Counted from the stretch's first letter, positions 16,136-25,001 are shown. The stretch: DNA of 39,351 nucleotides from an uncultured Collinsella sp. (GCA_900544205.1 UQUG01000010.1:1-39351), one strand, 5' to 3'. A program made the numbers and translations. Notes: a model not told the origin generated them from the letters alone.

Positions 16136-17743
16136 TTAGTGGCGGAAGTGGCGGGCGCCCGTAAACACCATAGCAATATTGTGCTCGTTGCAGGCCTGGA
16201 CGCTCTCGTCGTCGCGCTTGGAGCCGCCGGGCTGGATGATGCAGGTCACGCCGTGCGCGGCAAGCACGTCGACGTTGTCGCGGAACGGGAAGAACGCGTC
16301 GCTTGCACAGGCAAAGCCGCCCTTCTCCACGCCCTCGCGCTCGCAGAAGTCCTCGGCACGCTCGCAGGCAAGCAGCGCAGAGTCAACGCGGTTAGGCTGA
16401 CCCGGGCCCATGCCAATGCCGGCCTTGCCCTTGGAAACCAAGATGGCGTTGGACTTAACGCCCTTGCAGACCTTCCAGGCAAACTCGAGCTCGGCCATCT
16501 CGGCGTCGGTGGGCTTGCGGTCGGTGGGGAACGTAAAGGTCGCGGGATCCTCGGTCACGTGGTCGACTTCCTGCACCAGCATGCCGCCGTCAATGGAGCG
16601 CAGCTCCACCTGGGCGCCGTGGTCCACGCCGCCGGTGGCCAGCACGCGCAGGTTGGGGCGCTTGGCCATGCGCTCGAGCGCCTCGGCAGTGTAGCTCGGG
16701 GCGATGATAACCTCGACGAACTGCTTGTTCTGATCGGCAAAGTGCTCGACTAGCTCATAGGGAACCTCGCGGTTGCAGGCGATGATGCCGCCAAAGGCGC
16801 TCTTGGGATCGCAGGCGAAGGCACGGTCGTAGGCGTCCGTGATGTCCTCGGCAACGGCGGAACCGCAGGGGTTCTGGTGCTTGAGGATCACGCAGGCCGG
16901 CTCGTCGAACTCGCGGACCAGGTTCCAAGCGGCGTCGGCATCCAGATAGTTGTTGTAGCTGAGCGGCTTGCCCTGGATCTGCTTGGAGCCCACGAGCGGG
17001 AACTGCGAGCTCGCGGTGTTCTCGCAGCCCTCGGCAAAGCGATAGACTGTGGCTTTCTGCTGCGGGTTCTCGCCATAGCGCAGGTCGTCGACCTTCTCCA
17101 GCGAGATCTCGAGCTTGGCAGAGGTGTCCGCCACGTCGCTTGCCTGGGCGGCAAGCCAACGGGAGATAGCCGTATCGTAGGCGGCGGTGGTCTGGTAGAC
17201 CTTCACCTGCAGGCGACGACGGGTGGAAAGCGTGGTGCAGCCACCGGTCTCGTGCATCTCGGCCAGGACGGCATCATAGTCGGCCGGGTCGGAAATGACG
17301 GTAACGCTCGTGGCGTTCTTGGCGGCAGAGCGCAGCATGGAGGGGCCACCGATGTCGATGTGCTCGATGGCGTCCGCGAAGGTGACCTCGGGGTTGGCGA
17401 CGGTCTTCTCGAACTCGTACAGGTTGACGACGACCAGGTCGATCAGCTTAATGCCGTGCTGAGCCGCCTCCTGCATGTGCTGCTCGGAATCGCGGCGGGC
17501 CAGCAGCGCGCCATGAACCTTGGGGTGCAGGGTCTTAACGCGGCCGTCCATCATCTCGGGATAGCCCGTGAACTCCTCGATGGGGGTTACGGGAATGCCC
17601 GCGTCCTCGATGGCACGAGCCGTGCCGCCCGTAGAGATGATCTCGACGCCAAAGTCGTCAACCAGCGTCCGTGCGAAATCGACGACGCCCGTCTTATCGG
17701 TAACCGAGATCAACGCGCGTGCGATCTTCACATCAGATCCCAT
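16136..17743 (-). CDS. purH: Bifunctional AICAR transformylase / IMP cyclohydrolase PurH
   Basis: A 535-residue cytoplasmic enzyme for the last two steps of de novo IMP synthesis. Residues 1-200 form the MGS-like IMP cyclohydrolase domain, with SVTDKTG, STGGTARAI, EEFTGYPEMMDGRVKTLHP and KVHGALLARR. The rest is the AICAR transformylase, with RYGENPQQKA, GKPLSYNNYLDADAAW, KHQNPCG and CASDAFFPF. It ends in the typical TGARHFRH. The length is normal. The ATG at 17743 follows CAGGAGG. The gene stands alone, with its own terminator. Confidence 0.97.
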   Translation of the reverse strand: MGSDVKIARALISVTDKTGVVDFARTLVDDFGVEIISTGGTARAIEDAGIPVTPIEEFTGYPEMMDGRVKTLHPKVHGALLARRDSEQHMQEAAQHGIKLIDLVVVNLYEFEKTVANPEVTFADAIEHIDIGGPSMLRSAAKNATSVTVISDPADYDAVLAEMHETGGCTTLSTRRRLQVKVYQTTAAYDTAISRWLAAQASDVADTSAKLEISLEKVDDLRYGENPQQKATVYRFAEGCENTASSQFPLVGSKQIQGKPLSYNNYLDADAAWNLVREFDEPACVILKHQNPCGSAVAEDITDAYDRAFACDPKSAFGGIIACNREVPYELVEHFADQNKQFVEVIIAPSYTAEALERMAKRPNLRVLATGGVDHGAQVELRSIDGGMLVQEVDHVTEDPATFTFPTDRKPTDAEMAELEFAWKVCKGVKSNAILVSKGKAGIGMGPGQPNRVDSALLACERAEDFCEREGVEKGGFACASDAFFPFRDNVDVLAAHGVTCIIQPGGSKRDDESVQACNEHNIAMVFTGARHFRH

Positions 17744-18020
17744 GCAGTCCTCCTGTCTGGTACGCCGCCGTGCTCTGTGAGTCGGTGATACGTCGATCTG
17801 CAGCGCTCGCGCAGCGGCATTGAAAATACTGATTTAATGTAGCGCATCGAGCGCATCGATGCACCCCGCAACGGGCGCATGTGCAGAAAAAGTTTGCGAG
17901 CGGAGGGGATGGGCATGGCACCGGGCACGGTGAGTTCATGGAACACAGGGGCACCATAATTAGATGCCAATGGCGTGGTAGAACTGTGCTCGATATGCAT
18001 CCGCAAAAGAAAGAGGCACC

Positions 18021-18662
18021 ATGGTCTCGCGGGTTCTCTACCGACCGTTTGATACCGAAGACTTCGACGCCATCGCGCTGATTCTGCAGCAGCTTTGGCA
18101 TAACAATTCGGATAACGATGAGTACAACCGCCTTGAGGCCGCGTGCGACCTCGCCTATTGCCTTTCGTCGTCGACGTTTTCGCAGGTTGCCGTAATCGAC
18201 GGCCAGGCACGCGGCATTGCGCTTGCACGCGCAGGACAGAGCTCCGGCGCCACCGTTAAGGAACATTGGATGGATACCGAACGCGCGCTGCTATCGCAGA
18301 TGCGTGAGCTGGAGCCCGATGCCTGCGCCGAGTACCTCTCGTTTGTGCGCGCAACCATCCGGACCAACAACCGCCTACTCGAGAGCAGCCCGTTGCCGCA
18401 CGACAACGAGGTCACGCTGCTTGCCGTGGATCGCGATGTCCATGGCCTGGGCGTTGGCACGGTTCTGCTCGATGCCGCGGTCTCGCACCTGTCCTCACTT
18501 GGAGCGACGAGGGCGCACCTGTACACCGACTCCAACTGCTCGTGGAAGTTCTACGAGCTGCACGGCTTTAAGCGCACGGCCACGCACCGCGCTAACCGCG
18601 AAGAGCGCCGTCACGACATGCCGCGCGATAGCTTCCTCTACGAACTCGACCTAACAGCCTAA
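18021..18662 (+). CDS. GNAT-family N-acetyltransferase
   Basis: A 213-residue protein with the acetyl-CoA binding motif A of GNAT enzymes in RDVHGLGVGTVLLDAAVSHL (about residues 137-156). It is followed by the motif B region, YTDSNCSWKFYELHGFKRT, which is common in enzymes that acetylate small molecules or protein N-termini. The N-terminal half is longer than a minimal GNAT domain. The ATG at 18021 follows GAAAGAGG. It is divergent from purH, 277 bp away. The substrate is unknown. Confidence 0.85.
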   Translation: MVSRVLYRPFDTEDFDAIALILQQLWHNNSDNDEYNRLEAACDLAYCLSSSTFSQVAVIDGQARGIALARAGQSSGATVKEHWMDTERALLSQMRELEPDACAEYLSFVRATIRTNNRLLESSPLPHDNEVTLLAVDRDVHGLGVGTVLLDAAVSHLSSLGATRAHLYTDSNCSWKFYELHGFKRTATHRANREERRHDMPRDSFLYELDLTA

Positions 18663-18688
18663 ACCTGGCAGCCATACCTAGTCATTTA

Positions 18689-18719
18689 GGAACGTCCCCA
18701 GTGACTAGTCGTTGGGGAC
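18689..18719. repeat. Palindromic intergenic repeat
   Basis: GTCCCCA, GACTAGTC, TGGGGAC: positions 18694-18719 form a 26-bp near-perfect palindrome with 22 self-complementary positions. It is preceded by GGAACGTCCC (18689-18698), whose inverse, GGGACGTTCC, occurs at 20868-20877 on the far side of the next gene. Confidence 0.5.
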
Positions 18720-18744
18720 AGTCTTCGTAGGTAGCGCATAAAAA

Positions 18745-18786
18745 TGGGATGGATCCGTCGGCAGTCGCCAGAGAAGATCCATCCCA
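18745..18786 (-). terminator. Rho-independent terminator of the DUF2207 gene
   Basis: A perfect 11-bp stem TGGGATGGATC/GATCCATCCCA (18745-18755 and 18776-18786). On the minus strand it is followed by TTTTTAT. It lies 14 nt after the stop codon. Confidence 0.9.
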
Positions 18787-18800
18787 AAAATCAGAACTCG

Positions 18801-20744
18801 CTAGAACGTTCCGCCGCCGCCTCCGCCGACGCCGCCGCCTCCGCCGCCCGAGAAGCCACCGCCTCCGCCGCCGCTCGAGCTATCGGAACTCGACGCCAGC
18901 TCACGGATGGTCTCGTGATACACGTCATCGAATGAATCGAGCGGGGACTCGGTACCGTAATGATGGTAGTACCACCAGTAGCAGGGGTAGTTGTCGTAGA
19001 AATCGTCGCTGTTGCGCAGGTCCGCAGGCACGGCCTCGGCCAGCTGTCGCAGCACTTCTTTCGAAACGCCCAGGGCAACGCCCATCACCAGCAGCTTGTT
19101 CCACAGCACCAGATCGCCCGGGACGGCTTCCTTTAGACGAGTGAAGTCCTCGAGCCAATGCTTAAGTGCCTTGCAGCGAGCCGCCACCTCGGCGCCCTCC
19201 GGCGTAAAGCGGCGGAACGTAAGGCCCACGCCGATACCCACCAACACAATCGGCACCGAGATAACCGCGGCGGTAATGTTCGCCTGTGCGCCATCGGTAA
19301 AGAAGATGGATCCCACGGGAACAAAGGCAATCAGGATACCAAGAACCAGGCAAAACACCATTGCAACAATGCCGTCTGAGGCAACGTACTCGCTATCGGC
19401 CAGCTTGCCCTTAACGGTGTTCTGATAGTCCTCGAGCTTGTCGCCCACGGGTGTAGCGTGCTGCTTGACGTAGTGCTGCAGCTCGTCGAACGTGCGCGAG
19501 CGATCGCCGTTCTCGTCAGGCTTAGTACCGGCAAAGAAGACCTTGAGCACCATGTGGTCAATGCCCTTGGCCGACTTCCAGCCCGCATCACTCACCGTCA
19601 CGCGATACGTCTGCTCTTCTTTTTCACGCCCCAACAGACCCTTCTTGGCCTTGGTCACGGTCGCCTGCTCCAGCTTGATCACACGGTCGTCAGTGAGCTT
19701 CATGAGCGTGGCGATATATGCCTGATCGGGCACCTCGTTCCAGCTCATGAGGGCCGAAAGCACGGCGGGATGGTCGGCCGAAGGCACATCGCGGAAATAT
19801 TCGTCCTGGAAAAGCGGCTTGGGCTTGCGCTTGCGCAGCTTGAGCATAACGATTGTGCCGGTAAAGGCCACCGCCGCAACAACACTTAGCACGGCAAGTG
19901 CATTGGCAATCATGCGAGCGTGAGCGCGGCGGGCGTTAGCTTCGTCGGCCCATTCCTTCTCTTCGCTCAGGATCGTTGACATGCGCTCTTCGCCCGAAGC
20001 GGCAAGCTGCGGCACCCAGTCGCTAGGGAAGGCGATGCGTGCCTCGGCGAATTCGCCCTGGTGCACGCAGGGAATGGTATAGGTGACCATGGGCTCGTCC
20101 TCATCGAGCGACACGTCGCCCGTCAGCGGACCATGGCCCCATGCGCGGAAGTTATCGCCCTTGACGGCCGCCGTCCCGGCAGCGGCATTCGCGAAGCACA
20201 CTTCCATCTCGACGTCATCGGAATCCGCAGACCAGCCGTCACCTACGAACTTCCAGTAGAGCTCGGCGGTATCGGCCCAGTTCATAACCGCACCGGTCAT
20301 GGTGTAGCTCACGTAATAGATCGCACTGTCGCCGCTCTCGTGAGGGCTGAAAACCTTGATCTTTACGCCGCCGTCGGACTGCTCAACCGTATAGACGCCG
20401 CTGTCGCCTTTGTTTGCATAGTCGACCCTGTTAAACGCGGCATCGTCCTCCTCGACGCTCAGCACGTCGACACCCGCCGCGCCGCCCTGCTGGTTGGTGC
20501 CCGCATTGATCTCCCAAAACACGCCGTTGATGTCGTCATCGAAATCAAACTGGCGTCCCTCGACAACGGTCAACGACCCATCGGCCTCGACCGTGACGCC
20601 GATGTAGGTTTGGCTCATGGAGTAGCCGTCGGCGTGCGCGGCGGCAGGCAGCAGTAACAACGCAAGCGCGACGAGCGCGCAGACGGAAGCGAATCGCGCG
20701 AATAGGCGGCGCTGCCGACAGGTCTTGGCAACGGGGGCGTTCAT
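18801..20744 (-). CDS. DUF2207 membrane protein with glycine-rich C-terminus
   Basis: A 647-residue exported membrane protein. A signal peptide ends near AHA-DG (about residue 38). The extracellular domain of about 220 residues begins with YIGVTVEADGSLTVVEGRQFDFDDDINGVFWEI, typical of DUF2207. A membrane helix follows near residue 280, then a cytoplasmic region and two more helices near 468 and 501. The tail is SSSSGGGG… with glycine runs ending GGTF, another hallmark of the family. The function of this family is not established. The start is the ATG at 20744 (AAAGGA, 7 nt spacing); a longer frame to 20804 is not supported. Adjacent palindromic repeats lie on both sides. Confidence 0.88.
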   Translation of the reverse strand: MNAPVAKTCRQRRLFARFASVCALVALALLLLPAAAHADGYSMSQTYIGVTVEADGSLTVVEGRQFDFDDDINGVFWEINAGTNQQGGAAGVDVLSVEEDDAAFNRVDYANKGDSGVYTVEQSDGGVKIKVFSPHESGDSAIYYVSYTMTGAVMNWADTAELYWKFVGDGWSADSDDVEMEVCFANAAAGTAAVKGDNFRAWGHGPLTGDVSLDEDEPMVTYTIPCVHQGEFAEARIAFPSDWVPQLAASGEERMSTILSEEKEWADEANARRAHARMIANALAVLSVVAAVAFTGTIVMLKLRKRKPKPLFQDEYFRDVPSADHPAVLSALMSWNEVPDQAYIATLMKLTDDRVIKLEQATVTKAKKGLLGREKEEQTYRVTVSDAGWKSAKGIDHMVLKVFFAGTKPDENGDRSRTFDELQHYVKQHATPVGDKLEDYQNTVKGKLADSEYVASDGIVAMVFCLVLGILIAFVPVGSIFFTDGAQANITAAVISVPIVLVGIGVGLTFRRFTPEGAEVAARCKALKHWLEDFTRLKEAVPGDLVLWNKLLVMGVALGVSKEVLRQLAEAVPADLRNSDDFYDNYPCYWWYYHHYGTESPLDSFDDVYHETIRELASSSDSSSGGGGGGFSGGGGGGVGGGGGGTF

Positions 20745-21253
20745 AGGCACATCCTTTGTCTGTGATACCAACAGCGCCATTGTCCCACGTTTACGGGCAC
20801 ACATGACGAATATCTAGGCGACCGGAGCGCCAAATGGGACAAAAGTCCCACCCGAGCCTGGCACTTAGGGACGTTCCTTATCTGCCGGCAGTTTGGGACA
20901 CTCCTTGGCATGGCCTGCACCAACGATAGATACCACTTCACAGCTCCGTCACAGGTGTAGCGGCTTTGTGTGGGCGCGGCATGCGCTGATTGAGCCGCCA
21001 GCCGAGGGGCATAAAGCAGTTGAGCGAAAACGGTTTGCCCCTTTGCCGTTCGCTCGAGGATCATGTCCCCCTTTTCCGCGGAAACCCCGGCAGTTGCGAA
21101 GAGCTGCCGGGGTTTCTGTCGTTTATGAGGCTGAGTCAGTGCGCGGCGATCGAGACGTTGAGCCGCAAACCCGCCGCGCGCAATGCGCAGCGCCGCCAAC
21201 TTGCGAGCCACGACAACGCCTTCCCTACCGCGTCCCGCGCTATACTCGTCCGC
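20745..21253. other. 509-bp gene-free gap with hairpins
   Basis: I see no convincing gene. The gap contains TGGGAC/GTCCCA (20834-20849, loop AAAA), the GGGACGTTCC half of the repeat family (20868-20877), TGCCGGCA (20883-20890), and a perfect 13-bp hairpin, GAAACCCCGGCAG/CTGCCGGGGTTTC (21081-21093, 21104-21116), followed by TGTCGTTT on the plus strand, like a terminator. No plus-strand gene that it would serve is evident. Reading frames through the gap are extensions of frames inside gluQ. Confidence 0.5.
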
Positions 21254-21254
21254 A
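21241..21254 (+). promoter_or_regulatory. Possible promoter -10 box giving a leaderless gluQ transcript
   Basis: TATACT at 21241-21246 is 7 nt before the gluQ ATG, and there is no Shine-Dalgarno sequence in between. If used as a -10 box, transcription would start on or next to the A of the ATG. The -35 region is weak. Confidence 0.4.
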
Positions 21255-22435
21255 TGGATATCAAAACACGCAACATATCAACGCCCTCCGCGGACGCGCC
21301 AACGACGCTGCCCGCCTCCGCTCCTGCGCCTGTCGTGGGTCGCTTTGCCCCGTCGCCCTCGGGCCGCATGCACCTGGGCAACGTGTTCAGCTGCCTGTGC
21401 GCGTGGCTTTCGGCCCGCAGCCAGGGCGGCAGCATCGTGTTGCGCATCGAGGACCTGGACGATCGCTGCAAGCGCCCGGAACTTGCCGCTCAGCTGATCG
21501 ACGACCTGGCATGGCTAGGGCTCGAGTGGGACGAAGGCCCCTACTACCAGCACGATCGCCTGGACTTGTACGAGGACGCCCTGCACCAACTGCAAGACGC
21601 CGGCCTCACCTACCCCTGCTTTTGCACGCGCGCCGAGCTCCACGCCGCGAGCGCGCCGCACGCCAGCGACGGCACGCCCATCTACCGAGGCGCCTGCCGA
21701 GGCCTTTCGGCCGAAGAGGTCGCCCGCCGCAGTGCCCTGCGCGCCCCGGCCACGCGCCTGCGCGTGCCCGACATCGACGACCTCGCGGGCGACGTGATCG
21801 AATTCGTGGACCGCACGTACGGGGCCCAATGCGAAGCACTCGCCACCGAATGCGGCGACTTTTTGGTACGCCGCAGCGACGGCGTGTTTGCCTACCAGCT
21901 GGCCGTGGTGGTCGACGACGCCGCCATGGGCGTCACCGAGGTCGTGCGCGGATGCGACCTGCTTGGCTCCACACCGCGCCAAATCTACCTGCAGCATCTG
22001 CTGGGACTTCCCACGCCGCACTACGCGCACATTCCGCTGCTCATGTCGCCGGATGGCCGCCGCCTTTCCAAGCGCGATCGCGATCTGGACCTGGGCGAGC
22101 TCCGCGCCCGCTTTGGCACACCCGAGGCACTGCTGGGCTGGCTCGCCGGGCAAACAGGCATCGCGCCGGACACCACACCGCGCTCTGCCGAGCAGCTGGT
22201 CGAGCACTTTAGCTGGGATGTTATCCGAGCGCACCGGGAGAACATCGTTATGGGTGAAAGGACGAGTATGGAACAGACAGTAGCCCATCCTGACGAGCGC
22301 CTCGATAGCGACATTGCCAAAGTATCAACAACCCATCTCTCGCCAGAGGGGTTCGACGCGTTTTGCGAAATACTTGACTCCCCTGCACCTGAAGCCACGA
22401 ACACGTTACTCAAGCGCAAGTCAGCTTGGGAGTAA
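21254..22435 (+). CDS. gluQ: Glutamyl-Q tRNA(Asp) synthetase GluQ with an appended antitoxin-like tail
   Basis: Residues about 28-330 are a GluQ (YadB) enzyme, a short GluRS paralogue that attaches glutamate to queuosine in tRNA-Asp. It has GRFAPSPSGRMHLGN with the HIGH-like motif, RIEDLDD, a zinc site CFC…YRGAC near 117-142, and RRLSKRDRD as the KMSKS-like loop. No anticodon-binding domain is present, as expected. The usual end (FSWDVIRAHRENIV) is followed in frame by 55-60 extra residues starting MEQTVAHPDERLDSD and ending LSPEGFDAFCEILDSPAPEA…SAWE. This tail resembles the C-terminal part of DUF1778 (TacA-type) antitoxins. An internal ATG at 22268, with GAAAGGA upstream, could also start it separately. 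The fusion looks like a recombination scar; no toxin gene follows. Confidence 0.88.
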   Translation: MDIKTRNISTPSADAPTTLPASAPAPVVGRFAPSPSGRMHLGNVFSCLCAWLSARSQGGSIVLRIEDLDDRCKRPELAAQLIDDLAWLGLEWDEGPYYQHDRLDLYEDALHQLQDAGLTYPCFCTRAELHAASAPHASDGTPIYRGACRGLSAEEVARRSALRAPATRLRVPDIDDLAGDVIEFVDRTYGAQCEALATECGDFLVRRSDGVFAYQLAVVVDDAAMGVTEVVRGCDLLGSTPRQIYLQHLLGLPTPHYAHIPLLMSPDGRRLSKRDRDLDLGELRARFGTPEALLGWLAGQTGIAPDTTPRSAEQLVEHFSWDVIRAHRENIVMGERTSMEQTVAHPDERLDSDIAKVSTTHLSPEGFDAFCEILDSPAPEATNTLLKRKSAWE

Positions 22436-22487
22436 CTCCCTTAGCAAGCCGGTTTCGCTTCATCACGAAGCTCATGTGTACTCACCT

Positions 22488-23213
22488 CTACGCAGCGTCC
22501 CAGGGCTGGAGTTCGTCGCCTAGGCGAACGATGCAGTCGTAGAGCACGGTGTGACGCTCGGCCGGGTTGGCATCCCGATGAAAATGTCCGTAGTACCAGC
22601 GCTTGTAGCCCAGGCGATCTTCCAGCTCATCGAAAAACGCTGTAAGCCGATCGACTTCGGGGTAATTCCAGCCAGGTGCCGGATAGAGCGTGGGTGAGAG
22701 CATACGCGTGGAGCAGGTGTGGGTGATCACGTAGTCGACTCTCCAGCCCACGCTGTCGAGCTTTGTCCGCGCTTCCTCAAAGTTGCGCTCACCCGGCAGC
22801 TCCTGCGGCCACCAGCTGGAATACGGAATGCGGTATTCCTTGTCCACGCTCGTGGCGCCGCCCATGGTAAAGACCGTTGAGCCGTCGAGCTCAAAAACCT
22901 CGCCGCGCGTCAGGCGCCGTATGGGGGAAGTATCCGACAGGCGCTGCGTCAGCCCACCGTGCCACAGCTCCATGGGGCGCTCTGTCCAATGGTCGTAGCG
23001 TTCGTGGTTGCCGTCGACGAACAGCACGGTATAGGGGCGCGACTCCAGCCAAGCGATATCGGCACATTCCTCGGCAGAAAAATCCCACGGAAAGCCAAAG
23101 TCGCCCGCGACAATCAGATAGTCGTCGCTCGTCAAGCTATCCCCAAAGTCCCAATCGCGCAGCTTTTGCATGTCGAGGCCGCCGTGAATATCGCCCGTCA
23201 CATAGACCGTCAT
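22488..23213 (-). CDS. Metallophosphoesterase 1 (calcineurin-like)
   Basis: A 241-residue cytoplasmic calcineurin-like phosphoesterase. The metal-binding motifs are GDIHG (residues 7-11), GDFG (37-40), GNHE (about 68-71), a THTCST His near 164, and GHFH near 209. It is the last gene of a three-gene operon: its ATG overlaps the stop of the preceding gene by 4 nt. It is closely similar in layout to metallophosphoesterase 3 (shared RRLTRGEVFEL/LHLMRGEVFDI and WWPQELP/WWPEEMP), so the two are paralogues. The substrate is not known. Confidence 0.88.
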   Translation of the reverse strand: MTVYVTGDIHGGLDMQKLRDWDFGDSLTSDDYLIVAGDFGFPWDFSAEECADIAWLESRPYTVLFVDGNHERYDHWTERPMELWHGGLTQRLSDTSPIRRLTRGEVFELDGSTVFTMGGATSVDKEYRIPYSSWWPQELPGERNFEEARTKLDSVGWRVDYVITHTCSTRMLSPTLYPAPGWNYPEVDRLTAFFDELEDRLGYKRWYYGHFHRDANPAERHTVLYDCIVRLGDELQPWDAA

Positions 23214-23848
23214 CGGACCACCACTTCCCTCTTATAGGCTTCGAGATCGCGCTCGACCTGTTCATCGTCCGTGACGTTGACCCACCACGGCCACTTAACG
23301 CAACACACCGGCTCGTCTAACTGCGCAAACCATAACTTGAGCTCATCCAAACTTACCGGGGCGTAGCCGTTGGCATCCACGCCCACGTCATAGCGCAGCA
23401 GCCCCTGCCGAAGGTTGAACGTGTTGTACGCGCCGCCGCAGCTGTGGATATGTCCGTGAAGATGCCAGCCGCCGTGCGACATGCCTTGCCAGTCGACCAT
23501 GGGATAGTGGCTCAGCACGATTTTTTGACGGTCGATCTTGAGCACGCAAATGGGCGGCTCGACGATAAAGGCATCCGCCACCGCAGGCTGCGTCCAGTCT
23601 TTGTCGTGGTTGCCGGACAGCAAATGGACGCGCTTGCATGCGATGCTTTTGCGCAGCTCGTAGCCATCTTGGACCGTCATCTTAAAGCTGAAGTCACCCA
23701 AAATGTAAAGCTCGTCATCCGCAGCGACCTTGCTGTTAATGTTGGCGACCATGACATCGTTCATCTGCGCAACAGTCGACCAAGGCCTGTCGGCGAGCCG
23801 GAGCATGTTCTCGTGTCCAAAGTGCGTATCGCTGGTAAACCAGATCAT
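23210..23848 (-). CDS. Metallophosphoesterase 2
   Basis: A 212-residue phosphoesterase of a different subfamily from its two neighbours. Motifs are SDTHFGHENM (residues 6-15), GDFSF, SGNHDKDW, LSHYP and HLHGHIHS. Enzymes with this N-terminus are often annotated as phosphoesterases acting on nucleotides or nucleic acid ends, but the substrate is unknown. The ATG at 23848 follows AGGAGGT with 5-6 nt spacing. It lies 9 nt after metallophosphoesterase 3 and overlaps the next gene by 4 nt (ATGA), so translation is coupled. Confidence 0.88.
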   Translation of the reverse strand: MIWFTSDTHFGHENMLRLADRPWSTVAQMNDVMVANINSKVAADDELYILGDFSFKMTVQDGYELRKSIACKRVHLLSGNHDKDWTQPAVADAFIVEPPICVLKIDRQKIVLSHYPMVDWQGMSHGGWHLHGHIHSCGGAYNTFNLRQGLLRYDVGVDANGYAPVSLDELKLWFAQLDEPVCCVKWPWWVNVTDDEQVERDLEAYKREVVVR

Positions 23849-23857
23849 GGGGACCTC

Positions 23858-24613
23858 CTAACGCTTTTGCTCAAAATAGCCACTCGAAGTCTCACCCCGC
23901 TTGTCGGTACATCGCACTTCGATCGGCACAATATCTTGGTAGATAAGGCGATGCTTGTCATCGCGCCATTCATCGTCATGGTAATGGCCAAAAAACCAGG
24001 TGCGGTAGTCGAGCCGCCCGTCGAGCTCGCCCAAAAAGGCCTGTAGCGAATCATCGTAGAACTCGCGATTGCACTCCATGCACAGTTCGTCCGCCAAATC
24101 GACCGGTGCCTCGTGCGTCACAACATAGTCGACCTTCCAGCCCACGCGGTCGAGCGAGGCGCGGCAATGGTTCATCTCGCGCTCGCTCGGCATCTCCTCG
24201 GGCCACCACGTCTTTCCCTCCTGGCGCCACTGTTTGTCATGGCTCGCGGCGCCACCCATGGCGAGCACTGTGGCCCCCGCGATGTCGAACACCTCGCCGC
24301 GCATCAGGTGCAGCACGTGTGGGCGAGCCTTGTGAACGAGACCCCCATTCCACTCTCGCATCGGCAGCCCCGCCAGCAGACGATGGTTCTCGTGATTGCC
24401 GTCGACAAAGCACGTGGTCCAGGGCTTGGACTCAAACCAGTCGAGCCAGTATTTGTCGGTGTTCGAGCCGCTCCATATAAAGCCAAAGTCACCGGCAACG
24501 ATCACCACGTCATCGCGTGTCAGCGTTCGACCCAATGGCCAAGCGCGCGACGAGAAGCGGCTCGCACCGTACTCGGCAACACCGTGAACGTCTCCGGTAA
24601 CGAAAATGGACAT
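23858..24613 (-). CDS. Metallophosphoesterase 3 (calcineurin-like)
   Basis: The first gene of the phosphoesterase operon, 251 residues. Motifs are GDVHG (residues 7-11), GDFGF near 42-46, GNHENH near 74-79, VVTHEAP near 165 and GHYHDD near 212. It starts at the ATG at 24613 after GGAGGT (8 nt spacing). Paralogue of metallophosphoesterase 1. The small membrane protein gene upstream (24699-24938) may belong to the same transcript. The physiological role is unknown. Confidence 0.88.
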   Translation of the reverse strand: MSIFVTGDVHGVAEYGASRFSSRAWPLGRTLTRDDVVIVAGDFGFIWSGSNTDKYWLDWFESKPWTTCFVDGNHENHRLLAGLPMREWNGGLVHKARPHVLHLMRGEVFDIAGATVLAMGGAASHDKQWRQEGKTWWPEEMPSEREMNHCRASLDRVGWKVDYVVTHEAPVDLADELCMECNREFYDDSLQAFLGELDGRLDYRTWFFGHYHDDEWRDDKHRLIYQDIVPIEVRCTDKRGETSSGYFEQKR

Positions 24614-24698
24614 CTAGCAACACCTCCGCGCTGTGCGGCTCTGGGCAAATCGATAGCAGAAATTGCAGGCAGGCCCCGATATCTACACCCCTTAGGGC

Positions 24699-24938
24699 TT
24701 ACCCCTCGTTCTTCCACCCAAACGGGTCAAACACCCAAAAGATCAGATCGAGCACGCCGCCGGTCATCATGGCGCCGGCAAGGGCCATGCAAACGTGCAG
24801 AGAGCTGGCACTTCGGAGCACGTCGAACGGCCCCAAAACAGCCAGCAGCGCGACCGCTGCGCCGGCAAAGCATAGCGCGAGGCACGGCCCCGCGTCCTTG
24901 ACGCACTTCTTTGCGAGATGTTTGGTGTTGTCACTCAT
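24699..24938 (-). CDS. Small membrane protein of unknown function
   Basis: A 79-residue protein with two predicted membrane helices (about residues 16-34, CLALCFAGAAVALLAVLG, and 45-64, HVCMALAGAMMTGGVLDLIF) and a short C-terminal tail. The ATG at 24938 is chosen because AAGGAG lies about 10 nt upstream; the longer frame to 24995 adds a non-hydrophobic leader. I do not recognise the family. Confidence 0.6.
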   Translation of the reverse strand: MSDNTKHLAKKCVKDAGPCLALCFAGAAVALLAVLGPFDVLRSASSLHVCMALAGAMMTGGVLDLIFWVFDPFGWKNEG

Positions 24939-25001
24939 TGGTATCGAACTCCTTAGAGGGTCGTTCTTCAGATGCATGCCGCCGCGACGGAGCATGGCGG
25001 C

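Noticed and set aside
20893..22212. 439-codon frame overlapping gluQ
   Set aside because: An arginine/proline/alanine-rich shadow in another frame; gluQ has the conserved motifs.
22427..22439. GGGAGT-A-ACTCCC palindrome at the gluQ stop as a terminator
   Set aside because: The loop would be one base and no T-run follows, so it cannot form a useful hairpin.
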